This document shows positions 42,798-52,544 of a stretch of DNA of 64,000 nt, in pieces. The notes beneath the pieces were generated by a model, which made no database searches, was not told the origin of the DNA, and was given only the letters and a program-made list of their open reading frames with translations. The stretch spans positions 29,176 to 93,175 of the forward strand of contig NZ_BAAALT010000020.1 of assembly GCF_039528515.1 (NCBI RefSeq), given 5' to 3'. The position numbers were made by a program, and so were the translations under genes. The stretch is from Luedemannella flava. GTDB lineage: Bacteria; Actinomycetota; Actinomycetes; Mycobacteriales; Micromonosporaceae. Each line of letters starts with the position of its first letter. Position 1 is the first letter of the stretch.

Positions 42798-43834
42798 TGG
42801 GACAGCTCCTCGTTGGCGGCGGCCGGGGCGGCGGGGCCTGTGGTCGCGGTGGGCGTCGTCAGCGCTGGCCACGGCTCGTCGCGGGACTCGTCGACGGGGC
42901 GGTAGCTGCCCGCCTCGGGGGTGGTGCCGGTGATGGTGAGGAAGACGCTCTCCAGGTCCGGCGTGAGCGGCGACAGCTCCGACAACCACACGCCCCCGGT
43001 GCCCAGCAGCTCCGAGATCCGGGCCGCGTCGTCGACGCCGCCGACCACCAGGCGGTCGTCGCGCGTGGCGACCGTCAGGCCCGCGGCGCGGAGCAGCTCG
43101 CCGGCGCGGTCACGGTCGTCGTCGCGTACCCGGACAAGGTGTTCGCCCTTGTCCTGGGAGGCCAGCACGTCCGCGACCGGGCCGGCCGCGACCCGCCTGC
43201 CGCGCGAGATGATCGTCACGGAGTCGCAGATCTGCTCGATCTCGTCGAGCAGATGGCTCGACACGAGCACGGTCGCCCCGGCGGCCGCCAGGCCGCGCAC
43301 CAGGTCGCGCATCTCCCGGATGCCGGCCGGGTCCAGGCCGTTGGCCGGTTCGTCCAGGATGAGCAGTTCGGGGGACTTGAGCAGCGCGGACGCCACCGCC
43401 AGTCGCTGCTTCATACCCAGGGAGTACGTCTTGACCTTCTCGTTGCCGCGGTCGCGCATGCCGACCAGCTCCAGCACCTGGTCGACTCGGGCGTCCGGCA
43501 CCCCGCCCGCCCGCGCGAGCAGTGCCAGCGTGCGCCGGCCGGTGAAGTTCCGGAAGAACTGCGGGCTCTCCACGATCGCGCCCAGGCGGCCCACGACCGC
43601 GGGCAGCGCCTCCGGCACCGGCTGACCGAACAGCGACATCCGGCCCGAGTCGGCGCGCGCCAGCCCCAGCAGGGTGCGCAGCGTCGTCGTCTTGCCCGAA
43701 CCGTTCGGACCGAGGAAGCCATGGACCTGACCGGCGGCGACCTCCATATCGAAGCCGTTGAGTGCCACCCGCTTGCCGTGCAGCAGGCTGAAGTACGTCT
43801 TACGGAGATTCTCGATCTCGATCACCGCGGCCAC
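42794..43834 (-). CDS. ABC transporter ATP-binding protein
   Basis: 346 residues from GTG 43834 (GAGAGGGG five bases upstream). Walker A is GPNGSGKTTTL, the signature is TYSLGMKQRLAVA, Walker B is ELLILDEPANGLD, and VLVSSHLLDEIE provides the switch His. The C-terminal ~120 residues form a regulatory tail as in DrrA/CcmA-type exporters. It drives the permease at 41772-42797. Confidence 0.92.
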   Translation of the reverse strand: MAAVIEIENLRKTYFSLLHGKRVALNGFDMEVAAGQVHGFLGPNGSGKTTTLRTLLGLARADSGRMSLFGQPVPEALPAVVGRLGAIVESPQFFRNFTGRRTLALLARAGGVPDARVDQVLELVGMRDRGNEKVKTYSLGMKQRLAVASALLKSPELLILDEPANGLDPAGIREMRDLVRGLAAAGATVLVSSHLLDEIEQICDSVTIISRGRRVAAGPVADVLASQDKGEHLVRVRDDDRDRAGELLRAAGLTVATRDDRLVVGGVDDAARISELLGTGGVWLSELSPLTPDLESVFLTITGTTPEAGSYRPVDESRDEPWPALTTPTATTGPAAPAAANEELSQ

Positions 43835-43926
43835 AACGGCCCCTCTCGGTCCGGGTGTCGGCACACATTACTTGTCGGCCGACACTCCGTGGGGGCGCCG
43901 TGGTGGCCCCATGATTGGATGGCACC

Positions 43927-44745
43927 GTGCCACAGGACCCCGCGCTCGATGCCCCGGTCGACGACGACACCGTGATCGCGGTTCGCAACGCGACCGTCAC
44001 CCGTGGGGGCAACAACCTCGTCCACAACATCAGCTGGCAGGTCGAGCTGGACGAGCGCTGGGTCGTGCTGGGCCCCAACGGCGCCGGCAAGACCACCCTG
44101 CTCAACCTGGCCGCCGCCCGCCTGCACCCCACGCGTGGCCGGGTGTTCATCCTCGGCGAGCGCCTCGGCAAGGTCGACGTCAACGAGCTGCGCCCGCGCA
44201 TCGGGCTCGCCACCGTCGCGCTGCACGACCGGATGCCGCCCGACGAGACGGTGCACAACATCGTGCTCACCGCCGCCTGGTCGGTGGTCGGCCGCTTCCG
44301 CGAGTCGTACGACGCGATGGATCATTCCCGTGCCACCGCCCTGCTCGCGCAGCTCGGCATGGGTGCGCTCGCGGACCGCCTCTACGGCACCCTGTCCGAG
44401 GGTGAACGCAAGCGGGTGCAGATCGCCCGGGCCCTGATGACGGACCCCGAGCTGCTGCTCCTCGACGAGCCGGCGGCCGGCCTCGACCTCGGCGGCCGGG
44501 AGGACCTGGTCCGCCGCCTCGCCGAACTGGCCGCCGACCCGGACGCGCCCGCGCTGGTCCTGGTGACCCACCACGTCGAGGAGATCCCGCCCGGCTTCAG
44601 CCACGGCCTGCTGCTCCGTGACGGCCAGGTGGTGGCCCGCGGCCTGCTCACGGACGTCCTCACGGGCGAGAACCTGACGGCGACCTTCGGCGTCCCGCTC
44701 CGCGTCGACCATGTCGACGGCCGCTGGTCCGCCCGCGCCGCCTGA
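43927..44745 (+). CDS. ABC ATPase, ModF/YlmA-like single domain
   Basis: 272 residues from GTG 43927, with a TTG at 43915 also in frame. Walker A is LGPNGAGKTTLLN, the signature LSEGERKRVQIA, Walker B ELLLLDEPAAGLDLGG, and switch His in VLVTHHVEEIPPGF. The VTHHVEEIPPGF ending is characteristic of YlmA/ModF-type ATPases. No permease is next to it in the same direction, so it may act alone or with a distant partner. It is divergent from the ABC-2 pair and convergent with array 2. Confidence 0.82.
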   Translation: MPQDPALDAPVDDDTVIAVRNATVTRGGNNLVHNISWQVELDERWVVLGPNGAGKTTLLNLAAARLHPTRGRVFILGERLGKVDVNELRPRIGLATVALHDRMPPDETVHNIVLTAAWSVVGRFRESYDAMDHSRATALLAQLGMGALADRLYGTLSEGERKRVQIARALMTDPELLLLDEPAAGLDLGGREDLVRRLAELAADPDAPALVLVTHHVEEIPPGFSHGLLLRDGQVVARGLLTDVLTGENLTATFGVPLRVDHVDGRWSARAA

Positions 44746-44817
44746 CCCCGCCGCCGTCCGCACACCCGCCGCAGGCGGCATTCCGGCGAAAATCAGCCCC
44801 AAGATCGCATGCACTTT

Positions 44818-45306
44818 CGCTGACCAGTGCGCGTGTGGCGAGCCGAGAAGCCCTCGCCCCGCCACATGTGCGCTTATGGCGAGGACCGGTCGCTTTCCGT
44901 CCGCCAACTGCGCACATGTGGCGACCCGTGAAGACCCCGCGCCCGCCAGATGTGCACACGTGGCGAGGCATGAGAGCCACGGGCTCGCCAACTGCGCACA
45001 GTTGGCGAGCGGCAGACGCCCCAGGTCCGCCACGTGTGCACAGTTGGCGAGCGGCAGACGCCCCAGGCCCGCCACGTGTGCACAACTGGCGAGCGTCAGA
45101 CGCCCCAGGTCCGCCACGTGTGCACAACTGGCGAGCGCCAGACGCCCCAGGCCCGCCACGTGTGCACAACTGGCGAGCGCCAGACGTCACGGGCCCGCCA
45201 GATGTGCACAGTTGGCGCGCGGACGCGCGGCAGCCNTCACGGGCCCGCCAGATGTGCACAGTTGGCGCGCGGACGCGCGGCAGCCGCCAGATGTGCACAG
45301 TTGGCC
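44818..45306. repeat. Phased palindrome array 2: about 11 units at 42-bp period
   Basis: The gap 44746-45398 has no credible gene. Units of 22 bp start near 44818, 44860, 44902, 44944, 44986, 45028, 45070, 45112, 45154, 45196 and 45285, with an extra copy at 45246 created by a suspicious duplication. Most begin CGCCA, have a TGTGCACA-type core and end TGGCGAG. The unit at 44986 has 9-bp perfect arms (CGCCAACTG / CAGTTGGCG). Units 45070, 45112 and 45154 are identical. Spacers after 44986-45112 are near-identical (AGCGGCAGACGCCCCAGG), unlike array 1, indicating recent tandem growth. It lies between two convergent genes. Same family as array 1. Confidence 0.9.
45187..45285. other. Ambiguous base flanked by exact 49-bp duplication
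   Basis: Bases 45187-45235 are repeated exactly at 45237-45285, with the single N at 45236 between them. It breaks the 42-bp register of the array (50-bp step). This is the pattern left when two contigs ending in the same sequence are joined by an N rather than merged. Removing one copy leaves a step of about 39 bp. Confidence 0.8.
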
Positions 45307-45398
45307 GGCGGCCGGACGCCGCGGGCGCCGATGGACGCGCACCATGGCGGGCGGGTGCGGCAAGGTGCTCGCCACGGGTGCGCGGCGGGGCGGGCGTA

Positions 45399-47348
45399 CT
45401 AGTTGATGTTGTTCAGGAACTTTTCCGCCAGGGGGATGGCCGGGCCCGCGGAGCCGCCCTTCTCTACGAAGACGCAGAACGCTATGTCGCCCTGGAAGCC
45501 CATGATCCAGCGGTGGTCCTCCTTGGTGTCCTCGGAGTACTCCGCGGTGCCGCTCTTGGCGTGGACCGGGTCGCCCTCGACGCCGGCGAGCTGGGTGGCG
45601 GTGCCCTTCGTGACGACCTCACGCATCATCTCGCGCAGCGCCGCTACCGAGGTCGCCTTCAGCGGGCCTTCCGGCGCGGCCGGCCCGGACGGCGCGGCGG
45701 ACGCCGACGCGGTGGCCCCGCCCCCGGCCGCGGGCAGCTCGAGGAACAGCTTCGGGGCCTGCCAGGAGCCCTTCGCGACGGTCGCCGCGGCGCCGGCCGT
45801 GGCGACCGGGCTGACCAGCGTGTCGCCCTGGCCGAAGGAGGCCGCCGCCAGGTCGACCTTGGTGGTGTTCGGGCCGAGGGAGCCGGTGAAGACGGGCGCG
45901 CCGAGCTTCCAGTCGACGCCGATGCCGAGCGCGGCGGCCGCGGCGGTGAGTTGCTCGGGCTGCAGCTTGGTGCCGACGTTGATGAAGGCCGTGTTGCAGG
46001 AGCGGGCGAAGTCCTGGCGGAACGGGACCTTGCCGAGGAAGAAGTTGTTGGCGTTGTGGAACTCACGTCCCTCGACGGAGAGGGTCTTGGGACAGTCCAC
46101 GACCGTGTCGGCCGTGACGACGCCGGCGTCGAGGGCGGCCAGCGCCGTGGCCACCTTGAACGTGGAGCCGGGCGGCACCTGGGCGGTGAAGGCGTAGTTC
46201 TCCGTGCCGCCGTTCGGGCCGTTGGCCACGGCCAGGATCGCGCCGTCGCTGACCCGGATGGCGACCAGCGAGGTGCGGTACTTCGTCTGGCCCGCGAGGG
46301 CGTTGTCGGCCGCGTTCTGGATCTTCTGCACGAGGGTGGTCTTCAGCGGGGTGCCGTCGACCGGCGCGGCGCGGAACAGCTCGGGCGTCTCGACCTGGTT
46401 GTTGTCGCCGTCGACCCGACCGTTGATCACCACGGCGAGGCCGTTGCGGCCGCGCAGCTGCTCGTCGTAGAGCTCCTGCAGGCCGCCCTGGCCGACCTGG
46501 TCGCCGATCTCGTACCGGCCGGGGTGGGCGTCCATGTCGTCCTTCTGCACGTCGCCGACCTGGCCCAGCAGCGCCCGGGCGAACGACCGGGTGGGCGCCA
46601 GCAGGAGGTTGCGCTCGCGGAAGACGGTGCCGTCCAGGTCCCGGATCTTGCTGCGGATGCGGTTGTAGACCTCCCGGCGCAGGGTGACGACGTCGACCCA
46701 GGCGTCGGGCTTGGCCGCCTTGATCCGATCGGGCAGGTCGGACAGGCCGGCGTCCACGTCGACGGACTTGAGCGCCTCGTCGAGCTGCTTGGTGAGGTCG
46801 GCCGCGTCCTTGACCTTGCGCGGCTCCACGCCCACGTCGACGACCGGGCGGGGCTTGACGATCGCGTCGCCGCCGGCGTCGAGGATGCCGGCGCGGTTGG
46901 CGACCAGGCGCCTGGTGCCGAGCTTGTCGCCGGCCTCGAGCTTCTCGTGCATCGTCGCCGGGGTCCAGACGACCGCCCAGGTGTCGCCCTTCTTGTGCAG
47001 ACGGACAGTCGTGTCGTACCTCCACACGATGCCCTCGGCCACGGTCCACTCGACTTTGACCACCGCGGTGGCGTCCTCCTTGGTGACCGTCGCCTTCGCC
47101 GCCGACAGGGCGAGCGGCTTCTCCAACAGGTCACCGGAGAGGGCCTTGAGCTGGGTGAGCACGTCGGCGGCGGGGATCGTGTCGCCGGTGGCGGCGAGGA
47201 AACCGACCTTCTCGAGGTTCTTGTTCTTCCAGCCGTCGAGGAAGGCGCGCACGGTCGGGTCGGGGCCGTCGTCCTTCCCACAGGCGACGAGCCCGCCAGC
47301 GGCAACGACGCCCACGACAAGTAGGGCGGCGACGAGTCGACGACGCAT
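45399..47348 (-). CDS. Penicillin-binding protein (MecA_N / transpeptidase), lipoprotein
   Basis: 649 residues. The N-terminus is a lipoprotein signal with GGLVACGKDD. Residues ~30-150 form the NTF2-like MecA_N domain, followed by a dimerisation-type domain. The transpeptidase has its nucleophile in PPGSTFKVATA near residue 394, SCN near residue 451 (FARSCNTAF), and KSGTAEY near residue 598 as the KTG box. It cross-links peptidoglycan outside the membrane; class B PBP with PBP2a-like domain order. The ATG at 47348 has GGAGG five bases upstream. An Ala/Ser/Pro-rich insert (~GGGATASASAAPSG) lies in the C-terminal region. Confidence 0.92.
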   Translation of the reverse strand: MRRRLVAALLVVGVVAAGGLVACGKDDGPDPTVRAFLDGWKNKNLEKVGFLAATGDTIPAADVLTQLKALSGDLLEKPLALSAAKATVTKEDATAVVKVEWTVAEGIVWRYDTTVRLHKKGDTWAVVWTPATMHEKLEAGDKLGTRRLVANRAGILDAGGDAIVKPRPVVDVGVEPRKVKDAADLTKQLDEALKSVDVDAGLSDLPDRIKAAKPDAWVDVVTLRREVYNRIRSKIRDLDGTVFRERNLLLAPTRSFARALLGQVGDVQKDDMDAHPGRYEIGDQVGQGGLQELYDEQLRGRNGLAVVINGRVDGDNNQVETPELFRAAPVDGTPLKTTLVQKIQNAADNALAGQTKYRTSLVAIRVSDGAILAVANGPNGGTENYAFTAQVPPGSTFKVATALAALDAGVVTADTVVDCPKTLSVEGREFHNANNFFLGKVPFRQDFARSCNTAFINVGTKLQPEQLTAAAAALGIGVDWKLGAPVFTGSLGPNTTKVDLAAASFGQGDTLVSPVATAGAAATVAKGSWQAPKLFLELPAAGGGATASASAAPSGPAAPEGPLKATSVAALREMMREVVTKGTATQLAGVEGDPVHAKSGTAEYSEDTKEDHRWIMGFQGDIAFCVFVEKGGSAGPAIPLAEKFLNNIN

Positions 47349-47570
47349 GAGGCCTCCACGATCAAAAACACCGGGACAAGTCATTGTGCCCGGTCAGGAC
47401 GATGCACGGTCTCCCCTAAAAGCCCCATAAGCTGTCAATTAACGCAGCAATGTGGCGGAACGCATGAGCGCGGGCGCGTCTGTTCGACTGCCGACAGCGC
47501 CCCGCGGATGAGGACCTAGGCTGGGTACGGAGGGGCACACAACGTCGTGAGCCCGAAAAGGAGTGCGCCC
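47349..47570. promoter_or_regulatory. Divergent promoter region of PBP and NAD-GDH
   Basis: A 222-bp gap between divergent genes. On the minus strand a perfect -35 hexamer TTGACA lies at 47433-47438, with no clear -10 at 17 bp. Towards GDH, AAGGAG seven bases before ATG 47571 sets its start. Promoters for both are expected here. Confidence 0.4.
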
Positions 47571-50500
47571 ATGGACCGGCGACGCGTGACCCTGGATGCG
47601 GACCGCGCCACCAGCCATCCCGACGACCTCGTCGACGATGATCTCGTCGACGACGGATCCGGGGAGGAAGCCGAACTGAACCCACGGGTGCCCAACCTCG
47701 AACGGCTCGTCGCCGACGCGATGGCCCTCGCCGTCACGCCCGGCCCACGCTCGACCGAGCCCGGCGTCATCCGCGGGCCCGCGCTGGCCGACCTCATCAA
47801 CCGGTACTGGCGCCACGTCCCCGACGAGGACCTGGCCGGGCACACCGCGGTGAGCATGCTCGCCGCGACCCGCGAACACGTCGCCCTCGCCGCCCACCGT
47901 CAGGAGGGCCAGACACGCATCGCCGTCGGGGCCGAACCGGACGGCAGGCAGACCGTCATCGAGATCGTCACCGACGACATGCCGTTCCTCGTCGACTCGG
48001 TCACCGGCGCCCTGGCCCAACGCGACCACGACCTCGACCTCATCGTGCACCCGCAGCTCGTCGTACGCCGCGACGCCGACGGCGCGCTCACCGGCGTGCG
48101 CGCGCACGTGGAGCCCGACGACGCCGAGCCCGGCGACCTGGTCGAGAGCTGGATCCGGGTGGAGACGGACCGGCTCGGCGAGGCCGCCCGCGCCGAGCTG
48201 CGCGAAGCGCTCACGGGCGTACTCACCGATGTTCGGGAAGCGGTGGGTGACTGGCCCGCGATGCGCGAGCGGGCGCTCGGCCTGGCCGACGAGATCGCCG
48301 CCAACGCGACCGCGCTGCCGGTGCCCGACAAGGACGTCACCGACTCGGTCGAGCTGCTGCGCTGGCTCGTCGACGACCACTTCACCTTCCTCGGCTACCG
48401 GGAGTACCGGCTCGCGACCAGCGAGCAGGGCGAGCCCGAGCTGCGCGCGGTGCGCGGCACCGGGCTGGGCATCCTGCGCGGTCAGGCCGACTCCGTGCGG
48501 GTGCTGTCCTCGATGACCCCCGAGGCGTACGCGAAGGTGCTGGAGAAGCGGCTGCTCATCATCACCAAGGCCAACTCCCGCGCGACCGTGCACCGCACGG
48601 CCTACCTGGACTACGTCGGCGTGAAGACGTTCGACGCGGACGGCAACGTCATCGGCGAGGTGCGCTTCCTCGGCCTGTTCACCTCGTCCGCCTATCTGAC
48701 CTCGGTGCGCGACCTGCCGGTGATCAAGCGGAAGGTCGCCGAGGTGCTGGCCCGGACCGGGCTCAACGCCCGCAGCCACACCGGCCGCGACCTCATGGCG
48801 ATCCTGGAGGACTACCCGCGCGAGGAGCTCTTCCAGATCGGCACGGACGACCTGTACCGCACGGTGCTGGGCGTGCTGCGCCTGGCCGGCCGGCGCCAGG
48901 TGCGCATGTTCGCCCGCAAGGACTCGTACGGCCGGTTCATCTCCTGCCTGGTCTACCTGCCCCGCGACCGGTTCACCACGGCCAACCGGCTACGCATCCA
49001 GGACATCCTGCTGCGCGAACTGAACGGCATCGGGTTGGACTTCACCACCCGGGTCACCGACGCCACGCTCGCCCGGCTGCACTTCATCGTGCGCACCGAC
49101 CCGGCCAACCCGCCCGGCGTCATCGACGCGGACGGGCTGTCCGCCCGCATCGCCGAGGCCACCCAGCTCTGGGACGAGGACTTCCGGCTGCTGCTGGAGC
49201 TCAAGCTCGGCGAGGAGCAGGCGAAGTCGCTGGCGACCCGCTACCGCGACGCGCTGCCGGAGACCTACAAGGACGAGCACAGCGCCCACGAGGCCGTGCA
49301 GGACCTCGCCAAGCTGGAGCTGATGGACGAGCCCGGCCAGCTCGTGCTGCACCTGTTCCGCCGCCGCCACAACGACCACGACGTGCGGTTCAAGGTCTTC
49401 CGGTACGGCGAGCCGATGCTGCTGTCGGCCGTCCTGCCCGTGCTGCACTCGCTGGGCGTGCGGGTGGTGGACGAGCGCCCGTACGAGGTGCGCCGCTCCG
49501 ACGGCACCATCCACATCTACGACTTCGGTCTGATGCTGCCCGAGGGCGCCCTCGCGCTGCCCGACGTGCGCGCCGACGTGGAGAACGCGTTCTCGGCCAC
49601 CTGGCGCGGCGAGGCCGAGGTGGACCACTTCAACGAGCTCGTGATGCGGGCGGGCCTGACGTGGCGGCAGGTGGTCGTCCTGCGGGCCTACGCGAAGTAC
49701 CTGCGCCAGGCCGGGACGGTGTTCTCCCAGGAGTACATGGAGCAGACCTTCACGGCGTACCCGGTGATCGCCGAGCTGCTGGTGAACCTGTTCACGACGC
49801 GCTTCGACCCGGGCACGGGCCTGTCGACCGAGGAACGGGCGCTGCGGACGAAGCAGCTCATCGAGTCGATCCGCGAGCAGCTCGACGCGGTCGCGTCGCT
49901 GGACCAGGACCGCATCCTGCGCAGCTACCTCACGCTCATCCAGGCGACCCTGCGCACGTCGTTCTTCCAGCGGGGTCACGATGGCCGACCCAAGTCCTAC
50001 ATCGCGTTCAAGCTCGACCCGCAGGCGCTGCCCGACCTCCCCGCGCCGCGACCCAAATTCGAGATCTTCGTGTACTCGCCGCGGTTCGAGGGCGTGCACC
50101 TGCGCTTCGGCCCGGTGGCGCGCGGCGGGCTGCGCTGGTCCGACCGGCGCGAGGACTTCCGCACCGAGATCCTGGGCCTGGTCAAGGCGCAGTCGGTGAA
50201 GAACGCGGTGATCGTGCCGGTGGGCGCGAAGGGCGGCTTCGTGCTCAAGCAGGCGCCGGTGGCGCGCGACGCGCTCCAGGCCGAGGGCATCGCCTGCTAC
50301 CAGGAGTTCATCTCCGCCATGCTCGACGTCACCGACAACCTCGTCGGCGGCCGGGTCATTCCACCGGCGGACGTGCTCCGCCACGACGGCGACGACCCGT
50401 ACCTGGTGGTCGCGGCCGACAAGGGCACGGCCAGTTTCTCCGACATCGCCAACAAGATCTCCATGGAGTACGGGTTCTGGCTGGGCGACGCGTTCGCCTC

Positions 50501-52523
50501 CGGCGGTTCGGCCGGGTACGACCACAAGAAGATGGGCATCACCGCCAAGGGCGCGTGGGAGTCGGTGAAGCGCCACTTCCGCGAGCTGGACCTGGACACG
50601 CAGACGCAGGACTTCACGGTCGTCGGCGTCGGTGACATGTCCGGCGACGTGTTCGGCAACGGGATGCTGCTGTCCGAGCACATCCGGCTGGTGGCCGCGT
50701 TCGACCACCGGCACGTGTTCGTCGACCCGTCCCCGGACGCGGCGTCGTCGTACGCGGAGCGTCGCCGGCTGTTCGAGCTGCCGCGCTCGTCGTGGGACGA
50801 CTACGACCGCTCGCTCATCTCGGCCGGCGGCGGCGTGTGGCCGCGCACGGCGAAGTCGATCCCGGTCAGCGCCGAGATGCGCGCCGCGCTGGGCATCGAC
50901 GACGAGACGGTCACCGCGCTCGCGCCCGTCGACCTCATCAAGGCCGTCCTGCGCGCCCCGGTCGACCTGCTGTGGAACGGCGGCATCGGTACGTACGTGA
51001 AGGCAGCCACCGAGTCGCACGTCGACGTCGGCGACAAGGCCAACGACGCCGTCCGGGTCAACGGCCGCCAACTGCGCGCGCGGGTGATCGGCGAGGGCGG
51101 CAACCTGGGGCTGACCCAGCGCGGCCGCATCGAGTACGCCCTGGCCGGCGGCCGGGTGTGCACCGACTTCATCGACAACTCGGCCGGCGTGGACTGCTCC
51201 GACCACGAGGTGAACATCAAGATCCTGCTCGGCGGCGCGGTGGCCGACGGCTCGCTGTCGCTGGCCGACCGGGACGCGCTGCTCGCCGAGATGACGGACG
51301 AGGTCGCCGACCTGGTGCTGGCCGACAACTACGGCCAGGCGAACGCCCTGGGCAGCGCCCGGGTGCAGGCCCACCCGCTGCTGCCGGTGCACCGGCGACT
51401 CATCGCCGAGCTGGAACGCTCGACCCGGCTCGACCGGGCGCTGGAGGCGCTGCCGACCGACGAGGAGCTCGACGCCCGGGGCGCTACCGGCGGCGGGCTT
51501 ACCTCGCCGGAGCTCGCGACCCTCATGGCATACACGAAGATGGCGCTCGAGGACGAGATCGACGAGACGCCGCTGCCCGACGAGGAGTGGACCGACCCCG
51601 TACTCGCCGCGTATTTCCCGAAGCCGTTGCGGGAACGCTTCGGCGACCGGATGGCCGACCACCGGCTGCGCCGGGAGATCGTCACGACGACCCTGGTCAA
51701 CGAGATGGTCAACCGCAGCGGCATCACGTTCGCGTTCCGCGTCGCGGAGGAGACCGGCGCGCTGCCGGCCGACGTGCTGCGCGCCTACGTCGTGGCCCGC
51801 GAGGTGTACGGGCTCGGCGAGCTGTTCGACGGGGTCGCCGCGCTGGACAACCAGGTGCCCACCGAGGCGCAGACCAGCGTCTACCTGGAGACGCGGCGGC
51901 TGCTCGACCGGGCCGTGCGCTGGCTGGTGTCGGGCCGGCGCTCGCCGCTCGACGTGACCGCCGAGATCGAGCGGCTGCGCCCCGGCGTGACCGCGCTGCT
52001 GCCCCAACTGGAGCACCTGTTCCGGGGCCGCGAACGGCAGACGCTGCTGACCCACGTCGAGGAGGTCGTCGAGCGCGGCCTGCCGGCCGACCTCGCGCTG
52101 CACGCCTCCCGGATCATGTACAGCTTCGGGCTGCTCGACATCGTGGAGACCGCGCACGCCACGGGCCGCGACCCGGTCGAGGTCGCGGGCGTGTACTTCG
52201 TGCTGTCCGAGCGGTTCGGCATCGACGACCTGCTGTCGAAGATCTCGGCGCTGCCGCGCGAGGACCGGTGGCAGACGCTGGCGCGGATGGCGCTGCGCTA
52301 CGACCTCTACGCGGCGCTGGCCGGCCTCACCCGCGAGGTGCTGGCCGACACCGACGCGTCGGCCCCCGCCGAGGAACGGGTCACCGCCTGGGAAGCGGCG
52401 AACGCGACGTCCATCATGCGTACCCGCAACGCCATGGGCGAGTTCGACGACTCCCGCGCCGACCTCGCCGCCCTCTCGGTCCTGCTGCGCCAGATCCGCA
52501 CCCTGGTCCGCACGATCGCCTGA
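47571..52523 (+). CDS. NAD-glutamate dehydrogenase, large (~180 kDa) type
   Basis: 1650 residues, matching the actinobacterial/proteobacterial L-180 class of catabolic GDH. The N-terminal ~800 residues contain ACT-like regulatory regions. The catalytic core carries GGLRWSDRREDFRTE near residue 852, VPVGAKGGFVLK near 884, and DKGTASFSDIAN; the NAD-binding part has GVGDMSGDVFGNGML. VDCSDHEVNIKILL is another family block. It oxidatively deaminates glutamate to 2-oxoglutarate, using NAD. ATG 47571 (ribosome site AAGGAG) is preferred to an upstream in-frame GTG. It is probably co-transcribed with the CadD-like gene. Confidence 0.93.
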   Translation: MDRRRVTLDADRATSHPDDLVDDDLVDDGSGEEAELNPRVPNLERLVADAMALAVTPGPRSTEPGVIRGPALADLINRYWRHVPDEDLAGHTAVSMLAATREHVALAAHRQEGQTRIAVGAEPDGRQTVIEIVTDDMPFLVDSVTGALAQRDHDLDLIVHPQLVVRRDADGALTGVRAHVEPDDAEPGDLVESWIRVETDRLGEAARAELREALTGVLTDVREAVGDWPAMRERALGLADEIAANATALPVPDKDVTDSVELLRWLVDDHFTFLGYREYRLATSEQGEPELRAVRGTGLGILRGQADSVRVLSSMTPEAYAKVLEKRLLIITKANSRATVHRTAYLDYVGVKTFDADGNVIGEVRFLGLFTSSAYLTSVRDLPVIKRKVAEVLARTGLNARSHTGRDLMAILEDYPREELFQIGTDDLYRTVLGVLRLAGRRQVRMFARKDSYGRFISCLVYLPRDRFTTANRLRIQDILLRELNGIGLDFTTRVTDATLARLHFIVRTDPANPPGVIDADGLSARIAEATQLWDEDFRLLLELKLGEEQAKSLATRYRDALPETYKDEHSAHEAVQDLAKLELMDEPGQLVLHLFRRRHNDHDVRFKVFRYGEPMLLSAVLPVLHSLGVRVVDERPYEVRRSDGTIHIYDFGLMLPEGALALPDVRADVENAFSATWRGEAEVDHFNELVMRAGLTWRQVVVLRAYAKYLRQAGTVFSQEYMEQTFTAYPVIAELLVNLFTTRFDPGTGLSTEERALRTKQLIESIREQLDAVASLDQDRILRSYLTLIQATLRTSFFQRGHDGRPKSYIAFKLDPQALPDLPAPRPKFEIFVYSPRFEGVHLRFGPVARGGLRWSDRREDFRTEILGLVKAQSVKNAVIVPVGAKGGFVLKQAPVARDALQAEGIACYQEFISAMLDVTDNLVGGRVIPPADVLRHDGDDPYLVVAADKGTASFSDIANKISMEYGFWLGDAFASGGSAGYDHKKMGITAKGAWESVKRHFRELDLDTQTQDFTVVGVGDMSGDVFGNGMLLSEHIRLVAAFDHRHVFVDPSPDAASSYAERRRLFELPRSSWDDYDRSLISAGGGVWPRTAKSIPVSAEMRAALGIDDETVTALAPVDLIKAVLRAPVDLLWNGGIGTYVKAATESHVDVGDKANDAVRVNGRQLRARVIGEGGNLGLTQRGRIEYALAGGRVCTDFIDNSAGVDCSDHEVNIKILLGGAVADGSLSLADRDALLAEMTDEVADLVLADNYGQANALGSARVQAHPLLPVHRRLIAELERSTRLDRALEALPTDEELDARGATGGGLTSPELATLMAYTKMALEDEIDETPLPDEEWTDPVLAAYFPKPLRERFGDRMADHRLRREIVTTTLVNEMVNRSGITFAFRVAEETGALPADVLRAYVVAREVYGLGELFDGVAALDNQVPTEAQTSVYLETRRLLDRAVRWLVSGRRSPLDVTAEIERLRPGVTALLPQLEHLFRGRERQTLLTHVEEVVERGLPADLALHASRIMYSFGLLDIVETAHATGRDPVEVAGVYFVLSERFGIDDLLSKISALPREDRWQTLARMALRYDLYAALAGLTREVLADTDASAPAEERVTAWEAANATSIMRTRNAMGEFDDSRADLAALSVLLRQIRTLVRTIA

Positions 52524-52544
52524 CGCCCTCTACCGTGCTCCGTC

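Noticed and set aside
44818..45306. Integron attC sites or replication iterons
   Set aside because: No integrase or Rep gene, no RYYYAAC-type core sites, and iterons are direct repeats without the long dyads seen here.
44711..45402. ORFs with NCAHVA/TCAQLA-type 14-residue repeats in array 2
   Set aside because: Same reason as array 1; the frames also run into the antisense of the ABC and PBP genes and cross the doubtful N region.
48990..52157. 1055-codon minus-strand ORF opposite NAD-GDH
   Set aside because: Antisense of a clear GDH; high-GC third positions keep the opposite frame open.
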